This document shows positions 9,042 to 19,199 of a DNA stretch of 53,955 nt, piece after piece. The stretch is from the NCBI GenBank assembly GCA_000378885.1, contig KB900461.1, forward strand, positions 331,765 through 385,719, written 5' to 3'. The stretch comes from an actinobacterium SCGC AAA044-N04 (GTDB lineage Bacteria > Actinomycetota > Actinomycetes > Nanopelagicales > Nanopelagicaceae). The notes under the pieces were generated by a model. It was not told the DNA's origin. It did no database searches and saw only the letters and a list, made by a program, of their open reading frames with translations. Made by a program: the position numbers and the translations under genes. The stretch's first letter is position 1, and the number at the start of each line of letters is the position of its first letter.

Positions 9042-9872
9042 CTAGAATAACTTCGGAATTACCCCTTTGAGAAGAGCGCCCATTCGATCTGCAGCGGCCT
9101 TTCCAGCGGCAATAACTTCTTCATGGTTTAGTTTTTCACCAGTAACACCAGCAGCAGCGTTTGTGACTAATGAGATTCCAAGAACTTCAGCACCTAGTGC
9201 ATGAGCTGCAATTGCTTCAGGAACTGTGGACATGCCGACCAAATCTGCTCCCATAGTGCGCATCATTAAGATTTCTGCAGGAGTTTCATAAGTCGGTCCA
9301 CGCCAATGCACGTAGACACCTTCTTCAAGTGATGAATCTTCTTTCTTAACAATTTCACGAATTCGCTTGCTATAGAGATCTGTTAGATCAACAAAAGTTG
9401 CACCAGAGAGTGGAGACACTGCTGTTAAAGAAATATGATCGCGAATAAGAACTGGCTGGCCTACTTTGTAGCTCTTATTTATGCCACCACATGCATTAGT
9501 TAAAATGACAACTTTGCATCCAGCTTTAACGGCTGTTCGAACACTATGCACAACAGGTTCAACGCCTTTGCCTTCATAGAGATGTGTACGTCCCAAAAAG
9601 ACTAGTGCTCGTAACTTCTTGCCATGTGATTCAACTTCATAAGAGCGAACTTTTCCTGAGTGACCTTCAACTGTAGGAGGAAGAAAACCGGTTATATCTT
9701 CGGCGTTACATTCATATACCGGAGTTCCCAGTGCATCAACTGCGCTCACCCAACCCGAACCCATCACCAAGGCAACATCATGAGATGCAACACCTGTGCG
9801 CTCTGTGATTTCTTTAGCTGCAGCTGCAGCAGCTGCTAATGGATCGGAATAGAGGAGCTCGCTATTAGTCAT
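9042..9872 (-). CDS. Purine nucleoside phosphorylase (trimeric type)
   Basis: It phosphorolyses inosine, guanosine and their deoxy forms to base plus (deoxy)ribose 1-phosphate. The 276 residues show the trimeric PNP motifs: MGSGW near the N terminus, phosphate-binding VEGHSGK and [17 protein letters not shown], the base-site stretch [12 protein letters not shown], and the [10 protein letters not shown] segment followed by TNAAAG. It overlaps the biotin-carboxylase gene upstream by 4 bp (ATGA) and precedes the phosphomutase by 4 bp. It is the entry step of the catabolic half of the operon and would take inosine made by adenosine deaminase. Confidence 0.95.
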   Translation of the reverse strand: MTNSELLYSDPLAAAAAAAKEITERTGVASHDVALVMGSGWVSAVDALGTPVYECNAEDITGFLPPTVEGHSGKVRSYEVESHGKKLRALVFLGRTHLYEGKGVEPVVHSVRTAVKAGCKVVILTNACGGINKSYKVGQPVLIRDHISLTAVSPLSGATFVDLTDLYSKRIREIVKKEDSSLEEGVYVHWRGPTYETPAEILMMRTMGADLVGMSTVPEAIAAHALGAEVLGISLVTNAAAGVTGEKLNHEEVIAAGKAAADRMGALLKGVIPKLF

Positions 9873-11587
9873 GCATCAATGATGTCACAAAGAGCTGTTC
9901 CACTAGAAACCGTGGCTCCTATGACCGCGCTCAAATTACTAATCACACCAGCTTTGTGGGCCATTAATGGCTGTTCCATTTTCATCGCTTCTAGGACGAT
10001 TATTAAGTCGCCAATTTCAACTTTATCGCCTTCATTAATTGCAATCTTCACAACAGTTCCCTGCATTGGGCTCGTAAGTGCAGAGCCACCTGCACCGCCA
10101 GCCATAGATTGCTTTGCGCGATGGCGCTTAACTACAGGCTTAGGAGCATGGACTAAAACTTCAAAACGCTTTCCATTCACTTCTGCAACTAAATGCTCTG
10201 GAGCCATATGTGTCTCGAGGGGCACAACCGGTGCTTGATAAGTAGGTATTTGGTTATTGAATTCATTTTCAATATAGCTGGTGTAAATCTTGAAATCTTG
10301 TGTAAATGCTGGATCTTCCACGATTGCACGGTGAAATGGAAGCGCAGTGGCTAAGCCTTCAACAGTAAATTCAGCTAATGCACGACGAGCACGTTCAATG
10401 GCTTGTTCGCGAGTTGCACCTGTAACAATGAGCTTTGCTAATAGTGAATCGAAATTACCGCCGATAGTGTCACCATTTTTGAATCCAGCATCGACTCTTA
10501 CGCCAGGTCCAGTTGGAATAACCCACTCTGTAATACGCCCTGGTGCCGGGAGGAAAGAACGCCCTGGGTCTTCACCATTAATACGAAATTCAAGTGAGTG
10601 TCCACGAATGATTGGGTCATCAAATCCAAGTGATTCACCCATAGCAATTCTAAATTGTTCACGAACTAAATCGATACCTGTAATTTCTTCGCTCACCGGG
10701 TGCTCTACTTGTAAGCGAGTATTTACTTCAAGAAATGAAATTGTTCCATCACGGTCAATTAAGAATTCGCATGTACCGGCACCTACGTACCCAGCCTCTT
10801 TCATTATGGCTTTACTTGATCGATAAAGCTCATCGATTTGATCTTGACTTAAAAACGGAGCAGGTGCTTCTTCCACCAATTTTTGGTGTCGGCGTTGAAG
10901 TGAACAATCTCGTGTACTAACGACAACTGCGTGGCCATGCTTATCTACTAAAACCTGTGTTTCAACATGGCGGGGCTTATCCAAATAACGCTCAACGAAG
11001 CATTCACCACGGCCAAAACCGCTAATTGCCTCACGTACGGCAGAAGCAAATAACTCTGGAATCTCTTCCATCGTATGGGCAACCTTTAATCCACGTCCGC
11101 CACCACCATGTGCAGCCTTGATGGCAACAGGTAATCCATGTTCCTTAGCAAATGCTGTTACTTCTTCATGTCCTGCAACTGGATCTTTAGTTCCGGCCAC
11201 AAGAGGCGCTCCTGCTTTAGCTGCAATTTTGCGTGCAGAGACTTTGTCACCAAGTGCACGAATTGCAGCAGGAGGCGGTCCAATCCAAATAAGGCCAGCA
11301 TCAATAACGGCTTGAGCAAAGTTTGCGTTCTCAGATAAGAATCCATAACCAGGGTGAACTGCATTTGCACCTGATTGCTTAGCAACTTCAATGAGTTTTT
11401 CGATGTTGAGATAAGTCTCAGTCGCAGTTGTACCGTGGAGAGAGTAAGCAGTATCGGCCATCTGGGCATGAATAGCGTTTCGATCTTCTTCTGAATAAAC
11501 AGCAACACTCTCTAAACCATGATCCTTGCACGCACGAATTACACGCACAGCAATCTCACCGCGGTTGGCAATTAATACGCGCTTCAT
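9869..11587 (-). CDS. Acyl-CoA carboxylase alpha (biotin carboxylase + biotin carrier) subunit
   Basis: The 572-residue fused subunit carries, in order, the biotin carboxylase N domain ([15 protein letters not shown]), an ATP-grasp domain with the glycine-rich [10 protein letters not shown], a C-terminal carboxylase domain ([14 protein letters not shown]), and a biotinyl domain ending the chain. The biotin-acceptor Lys is K536 in EAMKMEQP. It charges biotin with CO2 for acetyl- and/or propionyl-CoA carboxylation with the beta and epsilon subunits upstream in the operon. It overlaps Maf by 4 bp and PNP by 4 bp. The divergent BirA next to pccB is the expected biotinylating enzyme. Confidence 0.93.
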   Translation of the reverse strand: MKRVLIANRGEIAVRVIRACKDHGLESVAVYSEEDRNAIHAQMADTAYSLHGTTATETYLNIEKLIEVAKQSGANAVHPGYGFLSENANFAQAVIDAGLIWIGPPPAAIRALGDKVSARKIAAKAGAPLVAGTKDPVAGHEEVTAFAKEHGLPVAIKAAHGGGGRGLKVAHTMEEIPELFASAVREAISGFGRGECFVERYLDKPRHVETQVLVDKHGHAVVVSTRDCSLQRRHQKLVEEAPAPFLSQDQIDELYRSSKAIMKEAGYVGAGTCEFLIDRDGTISFLEVNTRLQVEHPVSEEITGIDLVREQFRIAMGESLGFDDPIIRGHSLEFRINGEDPGRSFLPAPGRITEWVIPTGPGVRVDAGFKNGDTIGGNFDSLLAKLIVTGATREQAIERARRALAEFTVEGLATALPFHRAIVEDPAFTQDFKIYTSYIENEFNNQIPTYQAPVVPLETHMAPEHLVAEVNGKRFEVLVHAPKPVVKRHRAKQSMAGGAGGSALTSPMQGTVVKIAINEGDKVEIGDLIIVLEAMKMEQPLMAHKAGVISNLSAVIGATVSSGTALCDIIDA

Positions 11588-12186
11588 TGCATCACCTTAA
11601 CCTCAGGCCAAGAATATCCAAGTTGCTCAAAAGCTTTTCTCACAAACGGCATAGAGATTCCGACTACGTTTGTGTAGTCACCTTCAATTGATGGAATAAA
11701 TGGGGAGCTATAACCATCAAGAGTGAAACCACCGGCCACATGAAGTGGTTCACCGGTGGCAACATAGTCTGCAATTTCTGCATCAGTCATATTGTCAAAA
11801 GTAACTTTGGTAGTGACAATACTTGAAATCTCTTTATCTTTTGTAGTGTCAATGATGCAGTGGCCAGTGTGAAGTAGTCCTGAATTTCCTTGGACTCTTG
11901 AGGCACGCTCAATTGCAATTTCGGCAGTGGCTGGCTTACCTAGTGATTGTGAGTCAAATTCAAATGTTGAATCACAACCAATAATAATTGCTGGAAAATC
12001 TATTTGCTCGCGAATTGTATGAGCTTTGGTTATCGCCAAGGCAATCACCATATCTGCAGGGGGCATAGCATTGAAGAACTCCGTCTCCTCATCAACATGG
12101 CTCACCATAATTGTTGGCTTTAATCCAGCAGACTCAAGCAAGCGTCGTCTGGACACGGATGCAGAAGCTAAAACTATTCTTGGCAT
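11584..12186 (-). CDS. maf: Maf-family nucleotide pyrophosphatase
   Basis: The 200-residue protein begins with the Maf signature ([16 protein letters not shown]) and contains GCDSTFEFD and the [21 protein letters not shown] region near the C terminus. Family members hydrolyse non-canonical or selected NTPs such as dTTP and UTP and have been linked to septum inhibition. It lies between the carboxylase epsilon subunit (3 bp gap) and the alpha subunit (4 bp overlap), a position that Maf also occupies in other Actinobacteria. Confidence 0.9.
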   Translation of the reverse strand: MPRIVLASASVSRRRLLESAGLKPTIMVSHVDEETEFFNAMPPADMVIALAITKAHTIREQIDFPAIIIGCDSTFEFDSQSLGKPATAEIAIERASRVQGNSGLLHTGHCIIDTTKDKEISSIVTTKVTFDNMTDAEIADYVATGEPLHVAGGFTLDGYSSPFIPSIEGDYTNVVGISMPFVRKAFEQLGYSWPEVKVMQ

Positions 12187-12189
12187 TGT

Positions 12190-12372
12190 TTATGAATTCT
12201 TTCGTGCGCCGAAAGTAATTTGATGGGGTAATGCTTGTCGCAGTTGTGGCAATCCATAAATACTTCTGCGGATTACAGGCTTTAACTCTTCACGCTTGTG
12301 ATGTGACATGGCTGTTTGGAGCGCAGCTAGCTCCTCAGGAGTTGGATCTCCGTTAATGATTGAAAACTCCAT
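12190..12372 (-). CDS. Acyl-CoA carboxylase epsilon subunit
   Basis: The 60-residue protein starts FSIINGDPTPEELAAL, matching the short motif (I-x-G-x-P-T-x-E-E-L-A-A-L) that defines the actinobacterial epsilon subunit, a small protein that stabilises or activates the carboxylase holoenzyme. Its ATG shares a base with the pccB stop, and Maf follows after 3 bp. The C-terminal half (SIYGLPQLRQALPHQ) has the W/Y-x-x-x-x-R-x-x-L-like end seen in the family. Confidence 0.82.
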   Translation of the reverse strand: MEFSIINGDPTPEELAALQTAMSHHKREELKPVIRRSIYGLPQLRQALPHQITFGARKNS

Positions 12373-13943
12373 TAGAGCGGAATATTTCCGTGCTTGCGGG
12401 CAGGCAATGTGTCGCGCTTAGTGCGCAATGTTCTAAAAGCCTTGGTGATGTATGCACGTGACTGATTTGGTTCAATCACTGTATCAATTGTTCCGCGTTC
12501 GGCAGCTAAGTATGGATTTGCTAAAGATTCGTTGTATTCATCGATTAATTTAGTGCGAGCAGCAACAGGATCTTTTGCATCAGCAATTTCCTTGCGATAC
12601 AAAATGTTAACTGCACCTTGGGCACCCATAACAGCAATCTCAGCACTTGGCCAAGCAAAGTTGATGTCGCTACCAAGGTACTTTGAACCCATCACAATGA
12701 ATGCTCCGCCGTAAGCTTTACGGGTAATGAGGGTTACAAGTGGCACAGATGCTTCTGCGTAGGCGTAGAGCAATTTTGCTCCGCGGCGGATGATTCCATC
12801 CCATTCCTGCTCAGTTCCTGGCAAAAATCCAGGTACATCAACGAGTGTCAAAATTGGGATGTTGAATGCATCGCAAAAGCGTAAGAATCGTGCAGCTTTT
12901 TCGCTGGAGTTAATATCTAATGTTCCAGCCAACTGATTAGGTTGATTTGCAATGATTCCAATTGTTTCACCTTCAATGCGAGCAAAACCCACCACAATAT
13001 TTGGCGCATAGAGTGCATGGACCTCTAAGAACTCAGCTTCATCTACTAATGCTTGAATCAAAACTTTCATGTCATATGGCTGATTTGGACTATCTGGAAT
13101 CAAAGTATCTAGTGCGATATCTGAAGCATTCTTTTCCAAAACTTCTGTTGGTGGAAGATGCGGAGCTCTGTCCATATTATTCGAGGGCAGATATGAAAGT
13201 AGTGCCTTAACGTAGTCAATGGCATCGGCTTCATTTTCAGCTAAGTAATGTGAGTTACCTGTTCGAACATTATGAGTTCGAGCCCCACCAAGCTCTTCCA
13301 TCCCAACTTCTTCACCGGTTACCGTTTTAATGACATCTGGACCAGTAATAAACATGTGTGATGTTTCATTAACCATCACGGTGAAGTCAGTAAGCGCAGG
13401 TGAGTAAGCAGAACCTCCGGCACATGGCCCAAGGATCAATGAGATTTGCGGAATAACACCAGATGAGCGGGTATTGAGGCGGAAAATTTTTCCATAACCC
13501 GCTAGAGATGCAACACCTTCTTGAATACGTGCTCCACCAGAGTCATTAATTCCAATAAGTGGAATACCACTCTTTAAAGCAAACTCTGCAATCTTTACAA
13601 TTTTTTCGGCATGAACTTCACCAAGTGATCCACCCATGATGGTGAAATCTTGTGAGTACAAAGCAATAGGTCGCCCATCTACTGTCGCTGTTCCAATTAC
13701 TACGCCATCACCATAAGGTCGGTTATTTTCCATTCCAAATTGGGTTGAACGGTGGCGTGCAAACTCATCAATTTCAGTAAATGAATCTGGGTCAACCAAC
13801 ATTTCAATACGCTCGCGGGCAGTGTTCTTGCCCTTGGCATGCTGCTTTTCAACGGCACGTGCTGACCCAGCGTGCACGGCTTCCTCAACGCGCGCACGCA
13901 GATCTTCGATTTTCCCGGCGGTTGTATGCAGATCACGGCTCAT
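12372..13943 (-). CDS. pccB: Acyl-CoA carboxylase beta (carboxyltransferase) subunit
   Basis: This carboxyltransferase moves CO2 from biotin to acetyl- or propionyl-CoA. The crotonase-like double domain is visible as [19 protein letters not shown] and [16 protein letters not shown] in the N half and [23 protein letters not shown] and [13 protein letters not shown] in the C half. The open frame extends to 13958, but I prefer ATG 13943 ([10 protein letters not shown]), which lies 6 nt after a TACCGT -10 and leaves an 18-bp divergent gap to birA. It leads a nine-gene unit running to 4197. Acetyl- versus propionyl-CoA specificity is not decidable by eye. Confidence 0.93.
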   Translation of the reverse strand: MSRDLHTTAGKIEDLRARVEEAVHAGSARAVEKQHAKGKNTARERIEMLVDPDSFTEIDEFARHRSTQFGMENNRPYGDGVVIGTATVDGRPIALYSQDFTIMGGSLGEVHAEKIVKIAEFALKSGIPLIGINDSGGARIQEGVASLAGYGKIFRLNTRSSGVIPQISLILGPCAGGSAYSPALTDFTVMVNETSHMFITGPDVIKTVTGEEVGMEELGGARTHNVRTGNSHYLAENEADAIDYVKALLSYLPSNNMDRAPHLPPTEVLEKNASDIALDTLIPDSPNQPYDMKVLIQALVDEAEFLEVHALYAPNIVVGFARIEGETIGIIANQPNQLAGTLDINSSEKAARFLRFCDAFNIPILTLVDVPGFLPGTEQEWDGIIRRGAKLLYAYAEASVPLVTLITRKAYGGAFIVMGSKYLGSDINFAWPSAEIAVMGAQGAVNILYRKEIADAKDPVAARTKLIDEYNESLANPYLAAERGTIDTVIEPNQSRAYITKAFRTLRTKRDTLPARKHGNIPL

Positions 13944-13948
13944 ACCCC

Positions 13949-13955
13949 TACGGTA
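13949..13955. promoter_or_regulatory. Bidirectional -10 element shared by pccB operon and birA
   Basis: The 7-mer TACGGTA gives TACGGT on the plus strand, 7 nt before the ATG at 13962, and TACCGT on the minus strand, 6 nt before the ATG at 13943. The 18-bp gap and the spacings are identical to the rbsK/nucleoside hydrolase pair at 3231-3248. It would drive the nine-gene carboxylase/nucleoside operon in one direction and birA-purK-purE in the other. Confidence 0.65.
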
Positions 13956-13961
13956 CATCTC

Positions 13962-14720
13962 ATGGGCATTGAAATGCTAAGAGCGGCACTTGATAAGTCA
14001 CTTATCAACTCTTTGGTTACGCAGTACTGGCGAGTAAGCGTGGTTGATGTCACCGCCTCTACCCAAACCAATCTTGCCGATTTAGCACGTCGCGGAAAAG
14101 CAAAACCCGGCGATGTTATTGCCGCCAATTACCAAAGTGCAGGGCGAGGCAGATTATCAAGAACTTTTGAAGCACCAAAAAATTCCGCTCTTCTCTTTTC
14201 TTTCTACATCCAACCAAAAAGAAAACAAGATGAGTGGGGTTGGATTTCATTGATTGCTGGCGTTTCAGTGGCCGAAGTTCTAAGTGAAGTCAAAGCAAGC
14301 GTTAAATGGCCTAATGATATTTTGGTGAATGAGAAAAAAGTTTCTGGATTAATTGCAGAAATAGTTGGTGATGGAGTAGTTATTGGAATTGGAATAAATG
14401 TTGGAATGAGTTTGGAAGAACTTCCTGTACCAACAGCCACATCCCTGGCACTTGAAGGTATGAGGGACACAAGTAGGAATGAAATTTTGGCAAAAGTTTT
14501 AGCTCAATTTGAAACCAATTTTACTCGTTGGGATGAGGGCGATAACTCAATAGAGCAGCTCTATGCATCCCTTAGTTCTACCCTTGGGACCAAGGTTCAG
14601 ATCCATTATCCCAATGATGAAACTGAAAAAGGCCTGGCAGTCGGTATCTCATCCCGCGGAGAGTTGATTCTGGATTCAGGTAGCCATGTTCAAGCAGGTG
14701 ACGTAGTTCATCTACGATAA
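13962..14720 (+). CDS. birA: Biotin--[acetyl-CoA-carboxylase] ligase
   Basis: It adenylates biotin and attaches it to the carrier lysine of carboxylases. Starting at ATG 13962 gives 252 residues with the biotinyl-AMP loop [17 protein letters not shown] and the VIGIGINVG segment. There is no N-terminal DNA-binding domain, so it is the monofunctional type. The open frame continues upstream to 13872 inside pccB, but the family start and the -10 spacing both favour 13962 (an alternative ATG is 13974). It is divergent from the carboxylase operon whose alpha subunit is its substrate. The purK GTG follows 4 bp after its stop. Confidence 0.9.
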   Translation: MGIEMLRAALDKSLINSLVTQYWRVSVVDVTASTQTNLADLARRGKAKPGDVIAANYQSAGRGRLSRTFEAPKNSALLFSFYIQPKRKQDEWGWISLIAGVSVAEVLSEVKASVKWPNDILVNEKKVSGLIAEIVGDGVVIGIGINVGMSLEELPVPTATSLALEGMRDTSRNEILAKVLAQFETNFTRWDEGDNSIEQLYASLSSTLGTKVQIHYPNDETEKGLAVGISSRGELILDSGSHVQAGDVVHLR

Positions 14721-14724
14721 GCCA

Positions 14725-15837
14725 GTGAGTAATCATTTCCCAACCGTTGGCGTCATTGGTGCTGGGCAATTAGCCCGCATGAGTGTTGCCCCTGCAGCAG
14801 CACTTGGAGTCAACCTCTTATTACTTGCAAATGATGCTCAAGACAGTGGAGCGCAAATAACAAACTATGTGGTTGGCGACTATAGAGATCTAGAAACTGT
14901 CCGTGCTTTTGCACGCAAGTGCGATGTCATAACTTTTGAGCACGAACTTATTCCACTGAGCATAATCAAGACTTTAGAAGCAGATGGAGTTGTAGTTCGT
15001 CCAAGCTCTGCCAGCTTTATTTATTCGCAGGATAAAGCTGCCATGCGTGCGCGACTCAGCAATTTTCCTTCACCAAAAAGTATGGTGATAACTAAAGCTG
15101 AGGAAGTCATTGAATTTCCAGTAATTGCTAAAGCTATTTCAGGTGGTTATGACGGCCGGGGAGTCTGGAAAATCAGTAATGAAGCTGAGCTCGCTGCAGT
15201 ATTGAAAGAAGTAAGCAAGGTTTTAATAGAAGAACTCATAGATTTTGATTATGAAATAGCGGTCATGGTGGCACGATCCCCGCATGGTCAGGCAACAACG
15301 TGGTCCCCAACTCAAACAATCCAGCAAGATGGAATATGCGTAATGACAATTACGCCAGCCCCAAAGCTCTCAAATGATTTAAGTGAGAAAGCGCAGAAAT
15401 TAGCGCTAGATATTGCCAATGAAATTGGTGTCGTAGGTGTTATGGCAGTTGAAATCTTTGTTAAAGGTGATGACTTATTCATAAATGAATTAGCTATGCG
15501 TCCTCATAATTCAGGGCACTGGACAATTGAAGGTTCTCTTACTTCCCAGTTTGAACAACATCTTCGAGCTGTTTTAGATCTTCCGCTTGGAAGTCCGCAG
15601 ATGACTGCCCCGATAGCTGTAATGGGAAACATTCTGGGAGGGGACAAGGAAGATATGTATCGCCCATATCTTCACTTAATGGCCCGCACGCCTGAGTTGA
15701 AATTCCACCACTATAAGAAGCAAGTGCGCCCAGGGCGCAAGATTGGTCATGTTAATTTGCTTGGAAATAACCTCGTAGAATTAACCCAGGAAGTTCAGCA
15801 TGCCCTTGATTACATGAGCGGAGAAATTGATGAGTGA
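14725..15837 (+). CDS. purK: 5-(carboxyamino)imidazole ribonucleotide synthase
   Basis: This ATP-grasp enzyme of de novo purine synthesis makes N5-CAIR from AIR, bicarbonate and ATP. The 370 residues start with the nucleotide-binding [11 protein letters not shown] and contain the ATP-grasp core ([35 protein letters not shown]). The start is GTG at 14725, 4 bp after birA. Its last 8 bp overlap purE, which performs the next step. Confidence 0.95.
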   Translation: MSNHFPTVGVIGAGQLARMSVAPAAALGVNLLLLANDAQDSGAQITNYVVGDYRDLETVRAFARKCDVITFEHELIPLSIIKTLEADGVVVRPSSASFIYSQDKAAMRARLSNFPSPKSMVITKAEEVIEFPVIAKAISGGYDGRGVWKISNEAELAAVLKEVSKVLIEELIDFDYEIAVMVARSPHGQATTWSPTQTIQQDGICVMTITPAPKLSNDLSEKAQKLALDIANEIGVVGVMAVEIFVKGDDLFINELAMRPHNSGHWTIEGSLTSQFEQHLRAVLDLPLGSPQMTAPIAVMGNILGGDKEDMYRPYLHLMARTPELKFHHYKKQVRPGRKIGHVNLLGNNLVELTQEVQHALDYMSGEIDE

Positions 15838-16336
15838 TGTAGCAATCATCATGGGATCAGATTCTGATTGGCCGGTAATGGAAGAGGCGGCGAAGGTTCT
15901 AGATCAATTAGGAATTTCTTATGAAGCAGATGTTGTTTCAGCCCACCGTATGCCACTTGAAATGGTTGAGTTTGCACAAAGTGCAGTCACTAAAGGTTTT
16001 AAAGTAATTATTGCTGGAGCTGGTGGGGCTGCACATTTACCTGGCATGGTGGCATCATTAACCACACTTCCCGTAATTGGAGTGCCTGTTGCTCTAAAGA
16101 ATCTTGATGGAATGGATTCACTTCTCTCTATCGTGCAGATGCCTGCAGGTGTTCCAGTAGCAACTGTTGGGGTGGGTAATGCCAAGAACGCAGCCTTGCT
16201 GGCGGCCAGAATTCTAGGAATTTCAGACACAGCAATTAGCGCCAAAGTTGCAGATGCCTTAAAGGAAATTAATGCTGAAGCTAAAGCTAAAGGCGCGAAC
16301 TTAAATTCACGTCGTGGGCAAAAGACTGGTTTCTAG
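15830..16336 (+). CDS. purE: N5-carboxyaminoimidazole ribonucleotide mutase
   Basis: It converts N5-CAIR to CAIR in purine synthesis. The class I PurE features are [12 protein letters not shown], the catalytic SAHRMP, and [15 protein letters not shown] chose ATG 15830 over the in-frame TTG at 15827; this gives 168 residues. It overlaps the purK stop by 8 bp. Its TAG stop forms a shared CTAG with the stop of the convergent CoA-binding gene (4-bp overlap). Confidence 0.95.
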   Translation: MSDVAIIMGSDSDWPVMEEAAKVLDQLGISYEADVVSAHRMPLEMVEFAQSAVTKGFKVIIAGAGGAAHLPGMVASLTTLPVIGVPVALKNLDGMDSLLSIVQMPAGVPVATVGVGNAKNAALLAARILGISDTAISAKVADALKEINAEAKAKGANLNSRRGQKTGF

Positions 16337-16695
16337 TTTTTCTTTCTATATTCAATAGCCGGGCATCGATTCATTACTGTTATTAACCCAGCAGTTTGTG
16401 CGCGAGCGATTGCTTCTTGATCAATTACATCCAATTGCAGCCATACTGCCTTGGCTCCTATAGAAATTGCTTCATCTACAACTTTGCCAACAAGAGATGA
16501 GTTAACGAAACAATCAACCACATCTACTGGGTTTGGGATTTCTGAAAGTGTCTTATAGCCAGCTTCACCGTGCACGGTTTCTGCACGCGGATAAACAGGG
16601 ATGATGCGGTGACCTTTATCTTGTAATAGTTTTGCTACGCCAAAAGCTGCGCGCTCAGGATTATTTCCAAGTCCAACGACAGCCCAGGTCTTCAT
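16333..16695 (-). CDS. CoA-binding domain protein (YccU-like)
   Basis: The 120-residue protein is a single Rossmann-type CoA-binding domain ([59 protein letters not shown]). Stand-alone members bind CoA or a related nucleotide; the physiological role is not established. It lies 31 bp downstream of ugd on the same strand and ends in a 4-bp shared stop with purE. Confidence 0.85.
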   Translation of the reverse strand: MKTWAVVGLGNNPERAAFGVAKLLQDKGHRIIPVYPRAETVHGEAGYKTLSEIPNPVDVVDCFVNSSLVGKVVDEAISIGAKAVWLQLDVIDQEAIARAQTAGLITVMNRCPAIEYRKKN

Positions 16696-16726
16696 CGCAA
16701 GGACTGCATCAATACTCTCTTGCTCG

Positions 16727-18037
16727 TTAATCGGTACGTCCTAAAGCATGAAACTTCCAACCAGCTTTACGCCACAAATCTCGGTCAAGCATATTGCGCC
16801 CATCGATAATAATTTTATTTTTAACTAGTGAGGAAAGTGTCGAAGGATCAATTGCTCGGTACTCTTTCCACTCAGTTAAATGCAAGATCAAATCAGCGTC
16901 CTTAACTGCATCTGTGACTACTTGTGCATATTCAAGCTTTGGAAAACGCTTGCGTGCAGGTTCAATTCCCTTAGGATCATGAACAACTACAGCTGCACCA
17001 GCTGCTTGTAACTGCACGGCAATATCAAGGGCTGGGGAATCGCGCACATCATCACTATCTGGTTTAAATGTCGCTCCAAGAACAGCAATCTTATATTGAG
17101 TGAGATCCTCTGAAAGTTCGTTTCTAACAACATCGATAACGCGCTGACGTGCTCTTAAGTTAATTGCATCAATTTCACGCAGGAATTCAAGGGCTTGCTT
17201 AGCACCCAACTCTTCTGCGCGTGCCATGAATGCTCGAATATCTTTTGGAAGGCAACCTCCACCAAATCCAATACCTGCCTGCAAGAACTTATTTCCAATG
17301 CGTGGGTCATACCCAATTGCTTGGGCTAGGACGGTGACATCGCCCCCTGCGGCTTCACATACTTCAGCCATAGCATTAATGAAAGAGATCTTCGTGGCAA
17401 GAAAAGAGTTGGCAGCAACTTTTACAAGTTCTGCTGTTGGAAGATCGGCTCTAATCCAAGGCGTTCCTAAATCAATGACTGGTTTGTAAACTTCTTTGAG
17501 AATTTCTTCAGCACGATCATTGGCGACACCGACAACTAATCTGTTAGGCGTCAGAGTATCTTCAACTGCGAAACCTTCACGCAGGAACTCTGGATTCCAG
17601 GCAAGGTCTGCTTGTGGTGCTGTTTTAGAAAGCTGATCACGCAGTGATTGAGCAGTTCCAACGGGCACAGTTGATTTTCCAACAACTAATGAGCCATCTT
17701 TTAGATAAGGCGCAATCTCAGCAACTGCAGAACGAACATAAGTTAGATCTGCAGCAAGTCCGTCTTTGCTTTGCGGAGTACCAACGCAAACAAAGTGGAC
17801 ATCAGCATCTTTAATTGCAGAGAAATCGGTAGTAAATGAGAGACGACCCGTCTTCATTTCTTGAGCAAGTAAAGTGTCCAGACCTGGCTCATAGAAAGGT
17901 AGTTCACCATTTTGCAGCATCGCTACTTTATTGGGATCGGTATCCACGCCAATCACGGTAAAACCAAGGGATGACATGCATGCGGCATGGGTCGCGCCTA
18001 AATAGCCGCATCCAACTACTGAAAGTGTCAATGTCAT
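16727..18037 (-). CDS. UDP-glucose 6-dehydrogenase
   Basis: It oxidises UDP-glucose to UDP-glucuronate with NAD+. The 436 residues show the N-terminal NAD site VVGCGYLGATHAACM, CVGTPQ, NPEFLREG, the catalytic Cys near residue 262 in GFGGGCLPKDIRAF, and the C-terminal VLGATFKPDSDDVRDSPA. It begins 10 bp after the LCP gene and sits in an envelope-polysaccharide cluster, suggesting that uronic acid enters a surface polymer. UDP-ManNAc-type dehydrogenases share this fold, so the exact sugar is a little uncertain. Confidence 0.9.
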   Translation of the reverse strand: MTLTLSVVGCGYLGATHAACMSSLGFTVIGVDTDPNKVAMLQNGELPFYEPGLDTLLAQEMKTGRLSFTTDFSAIKDADVHFVCVGTPQSKDGLAADLTYVRSAVAEIAPYLKDGSLVVGKSTVPVGTAQSLRDQLSKTAPQADLAWNPEFLREGFAVEDTLTPNRLVVGVANDRAEEILKEVYKPVIDLGTPWIRADLPTAELVKVAANSFLATKISFINAMAEVCEAAGGDVTVLAQAIGYDPRIGNKFLQAGIGFGGGCLPKDIRAFMARAEELGAKQALEFLREIDAINLRARQRVIDVVRNELSEDLTQYKIAVLGATFKPDSDDVRDSPALDIAVQLQAAGAAVVVHDPKGIEPARKRFPKLEYAQVVTDAVKDADLILHLTEWKEYRAIDPSTLSSLVKNKIIIDGRNMLDRDLWRKAGWKFHALGRTD

Positions 18038-18047
18038 GGGTGTGAGT

Positions 18048-19163
18048 TTACTTCAGTGCTCCGCAAGGATTTTCATCAGCGGTACGAGTCTTAAATTTAT
18101 CAATCACAGTTGGTGATGCTGATGCGCTTGAAGATGCCGAAGGTGAGGGGGTTACTTCATCAACAAGTGGCTTATCTTGGCGTAAACGGTCAAATAGATC
18201 AGGTGCTAGAACTGAATCCCAAGTCACTACAGATCCAAGTCCCGGCACACGCGCATTTGCATTTCCCAAGGGAATAGTCAAAGTTCGAACTTTGCTGGGT
18301 GAAAGATTCTTAAGCTGTTTAGCTAGAACAATTAAGTCATTTCGATTCAATTCCGAGTCAGTTCGAACCGTTGCAATTGTGGCATTGAAGAAATTAACCA
18401 ATTTAATTGGATTGAGCAAAACACCAGAACTGGTAACTTTTCTTAGCACCGCGCCCATGAATTGTTGTTGACGCTGCATACGCCCTAGATCACCCATGCC
18501 ATCAAAGTCTCTGGTGCGAACATACTTAAGCGCTTCAATTCCATCAACTGTGTGGATTCCAGCGGCCATAACTAAGTGGCTATTTGGGTCGTTAATATCG
18601 CGTTTGGTACAAACTTGAATTCCGCCCAATGCATCTACCATTCCAGCAAAACCAGCAAAACCAATTTCAACGTAGTGATCAATCTTAATATTTGTTTCTT
18701 GTTCGATGGTTTGAATCAAAAGTGGTGCACCACCCCAAGCAAAAGCAGCATTAATTTTTCCTTTTGCTGCTGGAACAATTTTATCTTTATTGAGCGAAGA
18801 AACATGCTCAGGAATCGTCACAAGAGAATCTCGGGGAATTGAAATGATTGTTGCTTTGTCACGAGACTTGCTGATGTGAACTAGGAGCATTGTGTCTGAG
18901 CGCGCACCTGCTGCAGACTTTGTGGTACCTACGCGTAATAATTTTGATTGTGCCTTCGTTAAACCTTCACGTGTGTCTGAACCCACTAGTAAATAATTGA
19001 GTGCAGAACTGGGTTTATCCGGGCGCTTTGTGAGTGAGCCAAAAACATCAATGCGATTAATCGATCCGCTAACTTGGCCTAAGCCCAACCAAGAAAAAGC
19101 TGAGATGGCGACAACAGCCAGGGAGAGGGAGGTAATAATGCGTATTGGTCGCGTCGCTTTCAC
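18048..19163 (-). CDS. LytR-CpsA-Psr (LCP) family glycopolymer ligase
   Basis: The 371-residue envelope protein has one N-terminal transmembrane helix (about residues 8-30) and an extracytoplasmic LCP domain (NYLLVGSDTREG, ARSDTMLLVHISK, SIPRDSLVTIPEH, KINAAFAWGGAPLLIQTIE, YVRTRDFDGMGDLGRMQRQQQ). LCP proteins attach lipid-linked glycopolymers to peptidoglycan or the arabinogalactan-like wall. The tail after about residue 340 is Ser/Pro-rich. The start is GTG at 19163, 6 nt after a TACTCT -10, so probably leaderless. The gene is divergent from the glycosyltransferase and co-directional with ugd. Confidence 0.9.
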   Translation of the reverse strand: MKATRPIRIITSLSLAVVAISAFSWLGLGQVSGSINRIDVFGSLTKRPDKPSSALNYLLVGSDTREGLTKAQSKLLRVGTTKSAAGARSDTMLLVHISKSRDKATIISIPRDSLVTIPEHVSSLNKDKIVPAAKGKINAAFAWGGAPLLIQTIEQETNIKIDHYVEIGFAGFAGMVDALGGIQVCTKRDINDPNSHLVMAAGIHTVDGIEALKYVRTRDFDGMGDLGRMQRQQQFMGAVLRKVTSSGVLLNPIKLVNFFNATIATVRTDSELNRNDLIVLAKQLKNLSPSKVRTLTIPLGNANARVPGLGSVVTWDSVLAPDLFDRLRQDKPLVDEVTPSPSASSSASASPTVIDKFKTRTADENPCGALK

Positions 19164-19169
19164 CGTGTA

Positions 19170-19175
19170 AGAGTA
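19170..19175 (-). promoter_or_regulatory. -10 of LCP gene (leaderless)
   Basis: TACTCT on the minus strand is followed by 6 nt and the GTG start at 19163, the same spacing as other leaderless starts in the window. Confidence 0.5.
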
Positions 19176-19184
19176 CTTGGACGA

Positions 19185-19190
19185 TACGGT
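19185..19190 (+). promoter_or_regulatory. Candidate -10 of glycosyltransferase gene
   Basis: TACGGT lies 9 nt before the ATG at 19200, which would give a leader of about 2 nt. The spacing is looser than in the other cases. Confidence 0.35.
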
Positions 19191-19199
19191 GTAGGGGTT

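Noticed and set aside
10347-10826. 159-codon plus-strand ORF
   Set aside because: It is antisense to the biotin-carboxylase gene, low in complexity and without recognisable family features.
19185-19199. A third shared symmetric -10 for LCP/glycosyltransferase
   Set aside because: The LCP -10 (19170-19175) and the TACGGT for the glycosyltransferase are separate, and the spacing to the ATG is 9 nt; it does not match the 18-bp geometry.
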